A DNA stretch of 64,000 nucleotides from assembly GCA_902791035.1 (NCBI GenBank), contig CADAUA010000003.1, positions 62,001 to 126,000 of the forward strand. Reading direction: 5' to 3'. Each line of letters begins with the position of its first letter. Position 1 is the stretch's first letter. Positions 8,420-17,319 of this stretch are shown piece after piece. Below the pieces are notes generated by a model that saw only the letters and a program-made list of their open reading frames with translations, was not told the DNA's origin and did no database searches. The position numbers and the translations under genes are program-made. This DNA is from an uncultured Coriobacteriaceae bacterium (GTDB lineage Bacteria; Actinomycetota; Coriobacteriia; Coriobacteriales; Atopobiaceae).

Positions 8420-9010
8420 TTATCGGCAGTGCCAAACCATCGCGTCGGTCACGAGCACGTCCACGGGGACATCCTGGCCGCCGTGCGGCAGGGGGTTGCT
8501 CGAGAGCTCCATGGAGCGGGCCAGACCGATCTTCTCTCCAGGGTAGTACCACAGGAAGCGGTCGTAGAGGCCGTCATCCTCGCCCACTCTATAGCCATCC
8601 GCGTCGAACACGAGGCCCGGCACCAGACACACCGACCCCACGAGCTGACCGGGGGTGAGCACGTCCGCCTCGGAGCCCTTGGCCACCAGCCCACCTAGGC
8701 CGTCAGGCTCTAGGTCGTCCCAAGAGGACACCTCGCAGAAGCGCAGCTCGCCCAGCTGCCCAAGCGGCACGGCCACCCTGCGCCCCTGGGCCCACAGCTC
8801 TTCAGCCAAGGTACGCGTGTCCACCTCCCCGGGAAGGCTCACGTGCAGGAGCACCATGCCCGCCGACGCGAACACATCAAGCGAGCGCAGGCGCTGCAGG
8901 ATGCGCTCGTCCAGGTTCAGGGCGCCGAAGGCACCGGTCCTCTCGCGCGCTCGCAGGTACTCCGCCCGCAACGCGGACTTGTCAGCATCGGCCCCGCATG
9001 TGCTTCCCAT
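8420..9010 (-). CDS. 5-formyltetrahydrofolate cyclo-ligase
   Basis: 196 residues. It uses ATP to convert 5-formyl-THF to 5,10-methenyl-THF, returning a storage form to the active folate pool. The arrangement is typical: a basic N-terminal helix (KSALRAEYLRAR), LHVSLPGEVDTRTL, then PGLVFDADGYRVG and the end DVLVTDAMVW. The normally glycine-rich ATP loop (GxGGGYYDR) reads GEDDGLYDR here, with two glycines replaced by Asp, so catalytic competence is not certain. It is a single gene facing away from the metallopeptidase gene. It connects functionally to the folate cluster at 58.8-64 kb. Confidence 0.85.
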   Translation of the reverse strand: MGSTCGADADKSALRAEYLRARERTGAFGALNLDERILQRLRSLDVFASAGMVLLHVSLPGEVDTRTLAEELWAQGRRVAVPLGQLGELRFCEVSSWDDLEPDGLGGLVAKGSEADVLTPGQLVGSVCLVPGLVFDADGYRVGEDDGLYDRFLWYYPGEKIGLARSMELSSNPLPHGGQDVPVDVLVTDAMVWHCR

Positions 9011-9104
9011 AGTGCCCCTTTCAGGTATCGTAGGAACACTCTATCCCACGCAAATGGTGCTTGTGGCCAGAAATCACAAGTCGTGACCATCCTGGAGGCA
9101 TTCC

Positions 9105-9866
9105 GTGACCTATCGTCCACATTATCGCACGTGGGTGTGCACCCTACCCTGCGGAATCGATGTTCACGTAGCGAAAAGAAACGTCAAGCGCCTGACGCTC
9201 AGGGTCAGGCCCGATGCCACGGTAGCACTCACGCAGCCCCTTGGCCTCCCTGATGCCCAGGCGCGTGACTTCCTCTTGCAGAGGGAGGCGTGGGTCGTCC
9301 GCAAGCTCGCAGAGGTGGAAAACTCCACCAAGGGCCTCCCGACCACCTTCCGGACGGGCGAGACCGTCCGCCTCTGGGGCCGGCCCCTCACCATCCAGAC
9401 CGCTACATCGGTCGGCAGGACCACCTACCGTGCCATGGTTCGCGACGACGCTCTCGTCATCGAGGCCCCACCGGGCCACGAGGACGACCCTGCCCACGCC
9501 TACCAGCGATCGCACGCCTTCGACGTCCTTCTCTCGGACCAGATCAGGGACCGGTTGCGGGAGATCCTGCCCCGACGCCAGGCCCAGGTAGGCCGCAGCG
9601 CCACGCGGGTACGCCTGCGCCGCATGACCTCCCGCTGGGGCTCCTGCAACGTGAGGACCGGGGCCGTCACACTCAACCTGGACCTCGGGGAGCGCGACCC
9701 CCGCTGCCTGGACGCCGTGGTTACCCACGAGCTCTGCCATCTCCTGGACCCCCACCACGACGAGCGCTTCAACCACCTCATGGACGCGCTCGTTCCCGAC
9801 CGACGCGAGGTCCGCGCCATCCTGGCAGCCTGGCCGCCGCGCCCATCGCCTCCCCGCTTGCCCTAG
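9105..9866 (+). CDS. YgjP-type (DUF45) zinc metallopeptidase
   Basis: 253 residues from a GTG start preceded by CTGGAGG at 9091-9097. The C-terminal third carries the family core MTSRWGSCN, then HELCHLLDPHHDERF near residues 207-221, giving an HExxH zinc site with a third downstream His. YgjP/SprT-like proteins are putative metal-dependent peptidases of unknown substrate; no signal peptide or membrane segment is seen, so it should be cytoplasmic. It is followed 57 bp later by trpS. Function beyond the fold is unknown. Confidence 0.82.
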   Translation: MTYRPHYRTWVCTLPCGIDVHVAKRNVKRLTLRVRPDATVALTQPLGLPDAQARDFLLQREAWVVRKLAEVENSTKGLPTTFRTGETVRLWGRPLTIQTATSVGRTTYRAMVRDDALVIEAPPGHEDDPAHAYQRSHAFDVLLSDQIRDRLREILPRRQAQVGRSATRVRLRRMTSRWGSCNVRTGAVTLNLDLGERDPRCLDAVVTHELCHLLDPHHDERFNHLMDALVPDRREVRAILAAWPPRPSPPRLP

Positions 9867-9923
9867 AATGTAGGTTTGCAAGTGGGCGCATCCACGCCCT
9901 TGTCGAGACACACGGGAGCACAC

Positions 9924-10973
9924 ATGCCCAACGAGGGAAGCTACGAGGCGGCACTCAAGCGCAGTGACGAGATAAACGCGGACCTGCCGCTGCATCCACA
10001 GAACTACACCATGCTCACCGGCGACAGGCCCACCGGCCGGCTGCACCTAGGCCACTACTTCGGGACCATCCGCGAGCGCGTGCGCCTGCAGGACCTGGGC
10101 GTGCAGACGAACATCATCATCGCCGACTACCAGGTGATCACCGACCGCGACACCACCGAGCACATCCAGGACAACGTCTACAACATGGTCATGGACTACA
10201 TGGCCTGCGGCATCGACCCTGCCAAGACCATGATCTTCACCCATTCCGCCGTGCCCGCGGAGAACCAGCTCATGCTCCCCTTCCTCTCCCTCGTCTCCGA
10301 GGCCGAGATGGAGCGCAACCCCACCGTCAAGGCCGAGCAGGCCGCCTCGGGCCACACGCTCACGGGGCTCCTCCTCACCTACCCCGTGCACCAGGCCTGC
10401 GACATCCTCTTCTGCAAGGGCAACATCGTCCCCGTGGGCCGCGACCAGCTCCCCCACATCGAGATAACCTCCAAGATCGCCCGTCGCTTCAACGAGCGCT
10501 ACGGCCAGGTATTCCCGGACGTGGCGGGGCTCCTCACCTCCACGCCGCTCCTCCCCGGCCTCGACGGCCGCAAGATGTCCAAGTCCTACGGCAACGCCAT
10601 CTCCCTCTGCATGACCGAGCAGGACACCGCCAAGCTCATCAAGAAGTCCAAGACCGACCCGGAGCGCAACATCACCTTCGACCCCGAGAACCGCCCCGGT
10701 GTGAGCGCCCTCCTCACCACGGCTGCCATCTGCACCGGTCGCACCGAGCAGGACATAGCCGAGGAGATAGGCATGGGCGGCTCCGGCCAGCTGAAGAAGT
10801 ACGTGACCGAGGCGGTCAACGGCTACTTTGCCCCCATCCGCGAGCGCAGGCGCCAGTACGAGAAGGATCTGGACTACGTGAAGGACGTCCTGCACGACGG
10901 CAACGCCCGCGCGAACGCCATAGCCGAGAACACCCTGAACGAGGTCCGCGAGGCCATGGGCATGGTCTACTAG
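9924..10973 (+). CDS. trpS: Tryptophanyl-tRNA synthetase
   Basis: 349 residues with ATG at 9924; an in-frame extension to 9876 has no ribosome site and is not conserved. It is a class I synthetase with the HIGH-type motif GRLHLGHYFGT near residue 38 and KMSKS near residue 215. The mid-protein segments HSAVPAENQLMLPFL and YPVHQACDILF are typical. No T-box or leader peptide is visible in the short upstream gap. A terminator hairpin follows at 11010. Confidence 0.94.
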   Translation: MPNEGSYEAALKRSDEINADLPLHPQNYTMLTGDRPTGRLHLGHYFGTIRERVRLQDLGVQTNIIIADYQVITDRDTTEHIQDNVYNMVMDYMACGIDPAKTMIFTHSAVPAENQLMLPFLSLVSEAEMERNPTVKAEQAASGHTLTGLLLTYPVHQACDILFCKGNIVPVGRDQLPHIEITSKIARRFNERYGQVFPDVAGLLTSTPLLPGLDGRKMSKSYGNAISLCMTEQDTAKLIKKSKTDPERNITFDPENRPGVSALLTTAAICTGRTEQDIAEEIGMGGSGQLKKYVTEAVNGYFAPIRERRRQYEKDLDYVKDVLHDGNARANAIAENTLNEVREAMGMVY

Positions 10974-11009
10974 GCCCTGGGTCCGACCGGAAACGCCTGG
11001 CTACACAGA

Positions 11010-11043
11010 GGAGGCGTCCCTGCCAGCGGCGAGGGGCGCCTCC
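11010..11043 (+). terminator. Rho-independent-like terminator after trpS
   Basis: Arms GGAGGCG (11010-11016) and CGCCTCC (11037-11043) are followed by CTTCTTGT. The loop is long (20 nt) and may hold an inner CCT/AGG pairing. Confidence 0.6.
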
Positions 11044-11093
11044 CTTCTTGTACCCGTCGACCAGTCGCAGCGGCCAAGCCGCCCGCACCTGGC

Positions 11094-12137
11094 TCAGATC
11101 ATCCCGAATGCCTTGAGCACCACGAGCGCAAAGACCACCAAGAGCGCGGCAAAGACCAGGAGGAGCACCTTCCACTGCCAGATGCCCCTCAGGCACTCGG
11201 GGCCGAACCCCGCAAGGAAGGCACCAAAGCCCACTGGTGCCCCTGCCACGTCGTAATCCAGCCCCAGCTCCGTCACGGCGTCCAAGGTGGAGAGGGTGGC
11301 GAAGGTGTTCGTGACGAGGAGGACCCTGCCCTGGGTCCGCCGCGCCGCGAGCAGTCTGGAGATGCCAGCCACGCGCTCCACCACGGGGCCGGGCGTGGTC
11401 TCGACCAAGACCTGCCTGCGCTGGACCTCCCCCGCCGATGTGATGTACTCCAGCATGAGCTCCGACTCGTCGTGCTTGTCGCCCAGGTCGCGCCCGCCCT
11501 GGATCACCAGATGGGAGGAGGGGTCCTCCAGGTGTTCGTCGAGCGCCAGGTCCAGCCTATGCAGGACAGGCCGGGTAATGTCCTCCCCATCTTCCAGGCG
11601 GTCCCCCATGGCCACGATGTAGGCATAGTGGCCCTCCCCCTGACGCAAGTTGAGGAACCACGTGACCAGATAGACCGCAAAGCAGACGCTGGCCACGAGG
11701 AAGAGGCCCGCCACCACGAGATAGGCGGGGCTCCTCATGCCGTCGGACCCGCTGCCACGCAGGAGGGGCCAGAGCAAGAGGAAGGCAGGGTAGGCAAGCG
11801 ACACCACCAGCCAAGCCACTCGCCCTGGGCTCGTCCCCTCGGTCTGCACCGCATGGAAGGCCCCCGCGATCGACGTGACGACCATGAGGACCGGGAACAT
11901 CACGACCAGCCCCGCGTACACCAGGATCACGATGAGGGCGAGGAGCTCGCCCACGGTCGCGTTTGGCGCCATGAGGAGCGTGTAGGTGAGCTGGACGCCC
12001 AAGGCCAGGAGGGCGGTCATGAACGCGATGCCCAGATAGGGGCTGCATCGATCCACCTTGAGCTGCCTGTGCATCCAGAGTATGCCCACCACGGCAACCA
12101 CCAGGCTGCCGCCAGCAAGCATCGAAACCGCGTCCAT
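11094..12137 (-). CDS. Membrane protein with a YdcF/DUF218-like domain
   Basis: 347 residues. The first ~165 residues hold about five hydrophobic helices. Residues ~170-310 match the DUF218 pattern: AYIVAMGDRLEDG, RPVLHRLDLALDEHL, HLVIQGGRDLGDKHDESELMLEYI, VLVETTPGPVVE and VLLVTNTFATLSTLDA. A last hydrophobic segment ends the protein. DUF218 proteins (YdcF, ElyC, SanA) include factors linked to envelope and undecaprenyl-carrier metabolism, but no reaction can be assigned. It is 22 bp downstream of the ornithine carbamoyltransferase gene in what looks like one transcript; a role in arginine metabolism is not implied by the domain. Confidence 0.75.
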   Translation of the reverse strand: MDAVSMLAGGSLVVAVVGILWMHRQLKVDRCSPYLGIAFMTALLALGVQLTYTLLMAPNATVGELLALIVILVYAGLVVMFPVLMVVTSIAGAFHAVQTEGTSPGRVAWLVVSLAYPAFLLLWPLLRGSGSDGMRSPAYLVVAGLFLVASVCFAVYLVTWFLNLRQGEGHYAYIVAMGDRLEDGEDITRPVLHRLDLALDEHLEDPSSHLVIQGGRDLGDKHDESELMLEYITSAGEVQRRQVLVETTPGPVVERVAGISRLLAARRTQGRVLLVTNTFATLSTLDAVTELGLDYDVAGAPVGFGAFLAGFGPECLRGIWQWKVLLLVFAALLVVFALVVLKAFGMI

Positions 12138-12158
12138 CGCCCCTCCGCTACCTCGCCG

Positions 12159-13151
12159 CTACTTGAGCGTGGCGTACATCACTGCCTTGATCGTGTGCAT
12201 GCGGTTGCCGGCCTCCTGGAAGACCCTGGAGCGCGGCCCCTCGAAGACCTCGTTCGTGACCTCGAGCTCGGGCAGGCCGAACTTCTCGTAGACCTGCTCG
12301 CCGATGGCCGTGTTGCGGTCGTGGAAGCTGGGCAGGCAGTGCATGAAGATGGCGTCAGGCGCGGCCTTGGACATGACCTCGGCCGTCACCTGATAGGGCG
12401 AAAGGAGCTCGATGCGCTTCGCCCAGAGCTCTGCCGGCTCGCCCATGGAGACCCAGATGTCGGTGTACACCGCGCTGGCCCCAGCCACGCCCTCGTCCAC
12501 GTCCTCGGTTATCGTGACCGTGGAGCCGTTCTCCGAAGCGATGGCGCGACACTGCTCCACGAGATCCGCGGACGGCATCTGCTCGGCGGGACCACAGGCA
12601 GCGAAGTCGATGCCCAACTTGGCGCACACCACCATGAGGGAGTTGCCCACGTTGTTGCCGGCATCGCCCATGAAGGTGAGCTTGCGGCCACGCACGTCGC
12701 CAAAGACCTCCTGCATCGTCAGGACGTCTGCCAGCATCTGGGTGGGGTGGAACTCGTTGGTGAGGCCGTTCCATACCGGCACGCTCGCATACTCGGCCAG
12801 CGTCTCCACGCGGTCCTGGCCGAAGCCGCGGTACTCGATGCCGTCGAACATCTCGGAGAGGACGCGAGCGGTATCAGCGATGGACTCCTTCTTGCCGATC
12901 TGGGAGCCCGAGGGGTCGAGGTAGACCGCATGCATGCCCAGGTCGGCCGCAGCCACCTCGAAGGAGCAGCGGGTCCTCGTGGAGGTCTTCTCGAAGATGA
13001 GGGCCACGTTCCTGCCCTCGAGGTAGCGGTGAGGCTCGCGCGCCAGCTTCTTGCGCTTGAGCTCCGCCGAGAGCTCCAGGAGATAGCGGATCTCCTCCGG
13101 CGTGAAGTCCAGGAGCTTGAGGAAGTCCCTACCCGAAAGGTCGACAGCCAT
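12159..13151 (-). CDS. argF/arcB: Ornithine carbamoyltransferase
   Basis: 330 residues. It interconverts ornithine plus carbamoyl phosphate and citrulline. Motifs are the carbamoyl phosphate loop STRTRCSFE near residue 57, SGSQIGKKES, HPTQMLADV, FMGDAGNNVGNSL and the ornithine-binding HCLPSFHD near 270. It lies directly downstream of arginine deiminase, so the catabolic direction (citrulline phosphorolysis) is the likely one. Carbamate kinase and an arginine/ornithine antiporter are not in the window, so the ATP-yielding step must be encoded elsewhere. Length is normal. Confidence 0.93.
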   Translation of the reverse strand: MAVDLSGRDFLKLLDFTPEEIRYLLELSAELKRKKLAREPHRYLEGRNVALIFEKTSTRTRCSFEVAAADLGMHAVYLDPSGSQIGKKESIADTARVLSEMFDGIEYRGFGQDRVETLAEYASVPVWNGLTNEFHPTQMLADVLTMQEVFGDVRGRKLTFMGDAGNNVGNSLMVVCAKLGIDFAACGPAEQMPSADLVEQCRAIASENGSTVTITEDVDEGVAGASAVYTDIWVSMGEPAELWAKRIELLSPYQVTAEVMSKAAPDAIFMHCLPSFHDRNTAIGEQVYEKFGLPELEVTNEVFEGPRSRVFQEAGNRMHTIKAVMYATLK

Positions 13152-13240
13152 GCGTTTCCTCTCTCGCGTGCGCGGCCAGCCGCGCTGCCATCGTTACGTT
13201 ACCAAACGCCCATGGTACCAGCGCGGCCGCCCCGTCCCTC

Positions 13241-14494
13241 CTACGAGAGGTCGTCTCGCCAAAACGCCATGCTCATGCAGTGGGGGCCGCCACGGCCGCG
13301 GCTGAGCTCCGCCGAGGGCACCTCCAGGAGCTGGATGCCCGCCTTGTAGAGGATGTCGTTCGTCACGCTGTTGCGCTGGTACACGAAGACCTTGCCCGGC
13401 TCCACAGCCAGCGTGTTGGACCCGTCGTTCCACTGCTCGCGAGCGGCCGCGATGGGGTCGCCACCGCCACACTTGATGAGGCGCACGGCCGGAAGCCCCA
13501 GGGCCCGCGCGAGGATGTTGTCAAGGTCGCCCTCCATCTGGCGGATCCGCACGTCCCCCTCGCGGCGCCCGCGCGTGAGCTCGAAGACCCGCAGGGTTCC
13601 CAGGATGCCGGGGTGCACGGTGAAGGTGTCCACGTCCACCTGGGTGAAGACCGTGTCCAGGTGCATGAAGGTGCGCTTGCGCGGGATCGAGAAGGCATAG
13701 ACCCGCTCGATGCCCGAGGGCATCTCCCCCCACAGGAGCTCATGGGCCAGGAGGTCGATCCCCGCGGCCTCCGTGCGCTCGCTCATGCCCACCCCGATGG
13801 TGGAGGCATTGAGGACCAGGATGTCGCCGCCTTCCACATGGTAGGGGTTCGACCGGTCGTACCAGCGCGGGGTGTCCGCGTACTCGGGGTGGTAGCGGAA
13901 CACGAAGTCGCCATAGAGCGTCTCGCGGCGGCGCGTGCTGGTGTACATGCGGTTGATGCTCACGCCAGAGCGGATGATCGAGAAGGAGTCGCGCGTGAAG
14001 TAGGTGTTGGGGATGGGGTCCACCACGAGCGACCCCGAGGTGCCGTCTCCGATGCTCACTAAGTCGGCCAAGGACCCAGCCTGGGCGGGCGTAAGGTCGA
14101 GCTCGTCGGCCCGGATGCCCACGAAGGTCTTCTGCACGAACTCGCGCGTATCCTCGATGGAGTCCAGGCGCTCGCGCACGGCATCGATCACGTGGCGGCC
14201 CGAGGCGTGGCACTCCGCGATCCATCGGTCGGTGAACTCCGGGCGGGCCTCAGGATGTGCCTCCAGCGCCTCGGCCACCAGGTCCTCCAGGTAGAGGACC
14301 TCCACGCCCTGCTCGCGTAGCATGCGGGCGAACGTGTCGTGCTCCTCCTGGGCAACGCGCAGGTAGGGGATGTCGTCAAAGAGCAGCGGCATGAGGTTGT
14401 CTGGCGAGAGGTTGAGCAGCTCCTCACCCGGACGGTGAAGCATGACCTTGCGCAGCTTGCCTATCTCCGAGCATACGTGCAGACCCTTTGGCAT
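13241..14494 (-). CDS. arcA: Arginine deiminase
   Basis: 417 residues. It hydrolyses arginine to citrulline and ammonia. Seen in order: KVMLHRPGEELLNLSPDN near the N-terminus, PNTYFTRDSFSII (usually YFTRDPF), SINRMYTSTRRRET, EGGDILVLN, GMSERTEA, HLDTVFTQVDVDTF and the terminal catalytic cysteine in GGPHCMSM. The ribosome site GGGAGG precedes the ATG. It is first in an arcA-argF-DUF218 unit transcribed leftward and is divergent from ppk across 146 bp. Confidence 0.94.
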   Translation of the reverse strand: MPKGLHVCSEIGKLRKVMLHRPGEELLNLSPDNLMPLLFDDIPYLRVAQEEHDTFARMLREQGVEVLYLEDLVAEALEAHPEARPEFTDRWIAECHASGRHVIDAVRERLDSIEDTREFVQKTFVGIRADELDLTPAQAGSLADLVSIGDGTSGSLVVDPIPNTYFTRDSFSIIRSGVSINRMYTSTRRRETLYGDFVFRYHPEYADTPRWYDRSNPYHVEGGDILVLNASTIGVGMSERTEAAGIDLLAHELLWGEMPSGIERVYAFSIPRKRTFMHLDTVFTQVDVDTFTVHPGILGTLRVFELTRGRREGDVRIRQMEGDLDNILARALGLPAVRLIKCGGGDPIAAAREQWNDGSNTLAVEPGKVFVYQRNSVTNDILYKAGIQLLEVPSAELSRGRGGPHCMSMAFWRDDLS

Positions 14495-14640
14495 TTCCTA
14501 CCTCCCGTTATGTCCTGCTCACCTTAACACCATACCCCAGTTCCATGAGCGCTTACACACCACGTCGTTTCACGCTGGTATCATTGGAAGGCGTGTAAGG
14601 TCGCGGGCGGCGCCCGCTTGACGTGGGGAGGAAGAATCTC

Positions 14641-17304
14641 ATGAGCGATACCGAGAAGGCCGGAGCGGCGCTTGAGGATGCGCAGGCGTCCCAGGACGCG
14701 GAGCACGCCAAGTCCCTCGAGCGGGCGGTGGCCAAGTTCGCCGACACCGCAACCGAGACCGACGAGGGCGGCAAGGTCCGCAAGCGGGACTTCAGCTACA
14801 CCCAGAACCGCGAGCTCAGCTGGCTGCGCTTCGACAACCGGGTGCTCGACGAGGCCTTCGACGATACGGTCCCCGTCTTCAACCGACTGACCTTCGTCTC
14901 CATCTTCGGCTCAAACCTTGACGAGTGGTTCATGATCCGCATCGGCGGCCTCACCGACCTGGCCTCGATCAAGGCCCAGCCCCGTGACAACAAGTCCAAC
15001 CTCACCCCCTCCGAGCAGCTCGACCAGATCTTCTCGGAGCTCCCCGGCTACATCGCCCGCCAGGAGGAGGCCTTCGACCTCGTGGAGGGCAAGCTGGCCG
15101 AGAAGGGCCTGGTGCGCGTGAGCCCGGCCGACTACACCGACGACGACCGCCGCGAGCTCTCCAAGTACTTCGAGAACCACCTGGCACCCATCATCTCGCC
15201 CATGGTGGTGGACCCGCGCCACCCCTTCCCCAACCTCCGCAACGGCCGCCTCTTCGTGGCCTGCTCCCTCGAGGGTGGGGCCGAGCAGGGCGTGATCGGC
15301 CTCGTGGAGGTGCCCGCCACCGAGGCGCGCGTCGTCCCCCTCTCCACCACCGCCAAGACCTACCGCTACACCCTGATCGAGGACGTCCTCAGGACCTTCC
15401 TGGGCAAGTGCTTCGGTGACTACACGCCCAAGAAGATGGCTACCCTGCGCGTGACCCGCAACGCCGACATCGACCCCGACGGCGAGGGCGTGGAGGAGGA
15501 AGAGGACTACCGCCAGCACATGAAGAAGGTCCTCAAGCTCCGCCAGCGCCTCCAGCCCGTGCGCCTGGAGATCCAGGGCGAGCTCGGCCGCAAGGCGGAG
15601 GCCTTCATCGCAGGCGAGCTCGGGCTGGAGGACCGCCGCGTCTTCCGCGTGGGCATGCCGCTCGACCTTGGCTACGTCTTCGGCCTCGAGGGCTGCATAC
15701 CCGACTGGGCTCATGCGGAGTCCGTCGAGCAGCCCTTCGAGCCCCAGCCCTCTCCGATGGTGGACCTCTCCCGTCCCATCCATCCGCAGGTCGAGGACCA
15801 CGACGTCCTTCTTACCTACCCCTACGAGTCCATGGACCCGCTGCTCCGCCTCCTGCGCGAGGCCAGCGCCGACGACGCCTGCATCTCCATCAAGATCACC
15901 CTCTACCGCGTGGCCAAGCGCTCCCACCTCTGCGAGAGCCTGATTGCCGCGGCCGAGAACGGCAAGGACGTGACCGTCCTCATGGAGCTGCGCGCCCGCT
16001 TCGACGAGGCGAACAACATCGCCTGGGCCGAGCGCCTGGAGGATGCCGGCTGCACAGTGATCTACGGTGCGGAGGGCTACAAGTGCCACTCCAAGATCTG
16101 CCAGATCACCTACCACGATGGGTCGTCCTTCTCGCGCGTGACCTGCCTGGGCACGGGCAACTTCAACGAGAAGACCGCCAAGCTCTACTCCGACTTCATG
16201 CTGATCACGGCCAACCCCAAGATCGGCGAGGACGGCAACACCTTCTTCCGCAATCTCTCGATCGGCAACCTGCGCGGCTCCTACCAGCTCCTGGGCGTCT
16301 CCCCCACCAGCCTCAAGCCCCTCGTCATGCGAGGGATCGACCGCGAGATCGAGCGTGCGCGCGCCGGCAAGGGTGCCCAGGTCTTCCTCAAGATGAACTC
16401 CCTCACCGACCGCGACGTGATCGACAAGATCTCCGAGGCATGCGAGGCGGGCGTCCGCGTGCTCATGATCGTGCGCGGCATCTGCTGCATCAAGGCCAAC
16501 GTGCCCGGAAAGACCGACGGCCTGGAGGTGCGCGAGATCGTGGGCCGCTTCCTGGAGCACGCCCGCATCTACGCCTTTGGCGAGCAGCTGGACACCGTCT
16601 ACCTCTCCTCGGCCGACATGATGACGCGGAACACCGAGCGGCGCGTGGAGATCGCCTACCCCGTGCTCGACCCCGTGTGCCGCTCGCTCGTGCTCACCTT
16701 CGTCAACCTCCAGCTGGCCGACAACGTGAAGGCGCGCCGCCTGACCGCCGAGGGCACCTGGGAGAAGATCCCCGTGGAGGAGGGCGCCCCCCGCGTGTGC
16801 GCCCAGGAGCTCCTGCTTGCCATCGCCTACCATCGCGCGAACCTTGGCTCCCAGTACGCCCAGGCCATCACGCCTGTCTCCCGCATCATCCCCGAGATGA
16901 ACCGCGAGGAGCTCGAGAAGCTCATCGCCCTGCCCGAGTCCGAGCCCGAGGCGCCGCGCGACAAGGTCCCGGAGCGGGCCAAGGTGCGCGTTGCAGAGCC
17001 CGACGCACGCCCGGTGGCTAAGGCCGTGGCGGCAGCCAAGGCGGCCCGCGTGGAGCGCGCCCAGGCCGTCGTGGACGCGGCCGCACGCGAGCAGCAGACG
17101 CCCGCACCCGAGGCTTCCGCGCCTGCCGCCGAGCCGGCGACGCAGCCCAAGCCCGCGCCTGCGACTGCAGCTCCGACTGCACCTGCGAAGGCTCCTGCTG
17201 CAGCCACCGCACCAAAGCAGCACCACAGCCGCCTGGAGGTGGCCTTCTCGCTCATCGGGCGCGGCTTTGCTACACTCTTCGGCGGACCTATGGACGAGGA
17301 CTAG
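14641..17304 (+). CDS. ppk: Polyphosphate kinase 1 with a long low-complexity C-terminal tail
   Basis: 887 residues from ATG 14641, preceded by GGGGAGGAAG. It makes polyphosphate from ATP, reversibly. N-terminal FSYTQNRELSWLRFDNRVLDEA and FNRLTFVSIFGSNLDEWFM are classic PPK1. The phosphoryl-accepting histidine sits in GYKCHSKICQI near residue 487, followed by NFNEKTAKLYSDF; the second active-site domain carries DMMTRNTERRVEI. The core ends near residue 766. The remaining ~121 residues are Ala/Pro/Glu-rich and finish with a short hydrophobic/amphipathic stretch (LEVAFSLIGRGFATLFGG). PPK1 is usually ~690-740 residues, so the tail is unusual. Confidence 0.93.
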   Translation: MSDTEKAGAALEDAQASQDAEHAKSLERAVAKFADTATETDEGGKVRKRDFSYTQNRELSWLRFDNRVLDEAFDDTVPVFNRLTFVSIFGSNLDEWFMIRIGGLTDLASIKAQPRDNKSNLTPSEQLDQIFSELPGYIARQEEAFDLVEGKLAEKGLVRVSPADYTDDDRRELSKYFENHLAPIISPMVVDPRHPFPNLRNGRLFVACSLEGGAEQGVIGLVEVPATEARVVPLSTTAKTYRYTLIEDVLRTFLGKCFGDYTPKKMATLRVTRNADIDPDGEGVEEEEDYRQHMKKVLKLRQRLQPVRLEIQGELGRKAEAFIAGELGLEDRRVFRVGMPLDLGYVFGLEGCIPDWAHAESVEQPFEPQPSPMVDLSRPIHPQVEDHDVLLTYPYESMDPLLRLLREASADDACISIKITLYRVAKRSHLCESLIAAAENGKDVTVLMELRARFDEANNIAWAERLEDAGCTVIYGAEGYKCHSKICQITYHDGSSFSRVTCLGTGNFNEKTAKLYSDFMLITANPKIGEDGNTFFRNLSIGNLRGSYQLLGVSPTSLKPLVMRGIDREIERARAGKGAQVFLKMNSLTDRDVIDKISEACEAGVRVLMIVRGICCIKANVPGKTDGLEVREIVGRFLEHARIYAFGEQLDTVYLSSADMMTRNTERRVEIAYPVLDPVCRSLVLTFVNLQLADNVKARRLTAEGTWEKIPVEEGAPRVCAQELLLAIAYHRANLGSQYAQAITPVSRIIPEMNREELEKLIALPESEPEAPRDKVPERAKVRVAEPDARPVAKAVAAAKAARVERAQAVVDAAAREQQTPAPEASAPAAEPATQPKPAPATAAPTAPAKAPAAATAPKQHHSRLEVAFSLIGRGFATLFGGPMDED

Positions 17305-17319
17305 CACAGAGAGCGACAT

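Noticed and set aside
11472-13349. 625-codon open frame antisense to the arginine genes
   Set aside because: Antisense shadow of argF with composition typical of such frames and no similarity.
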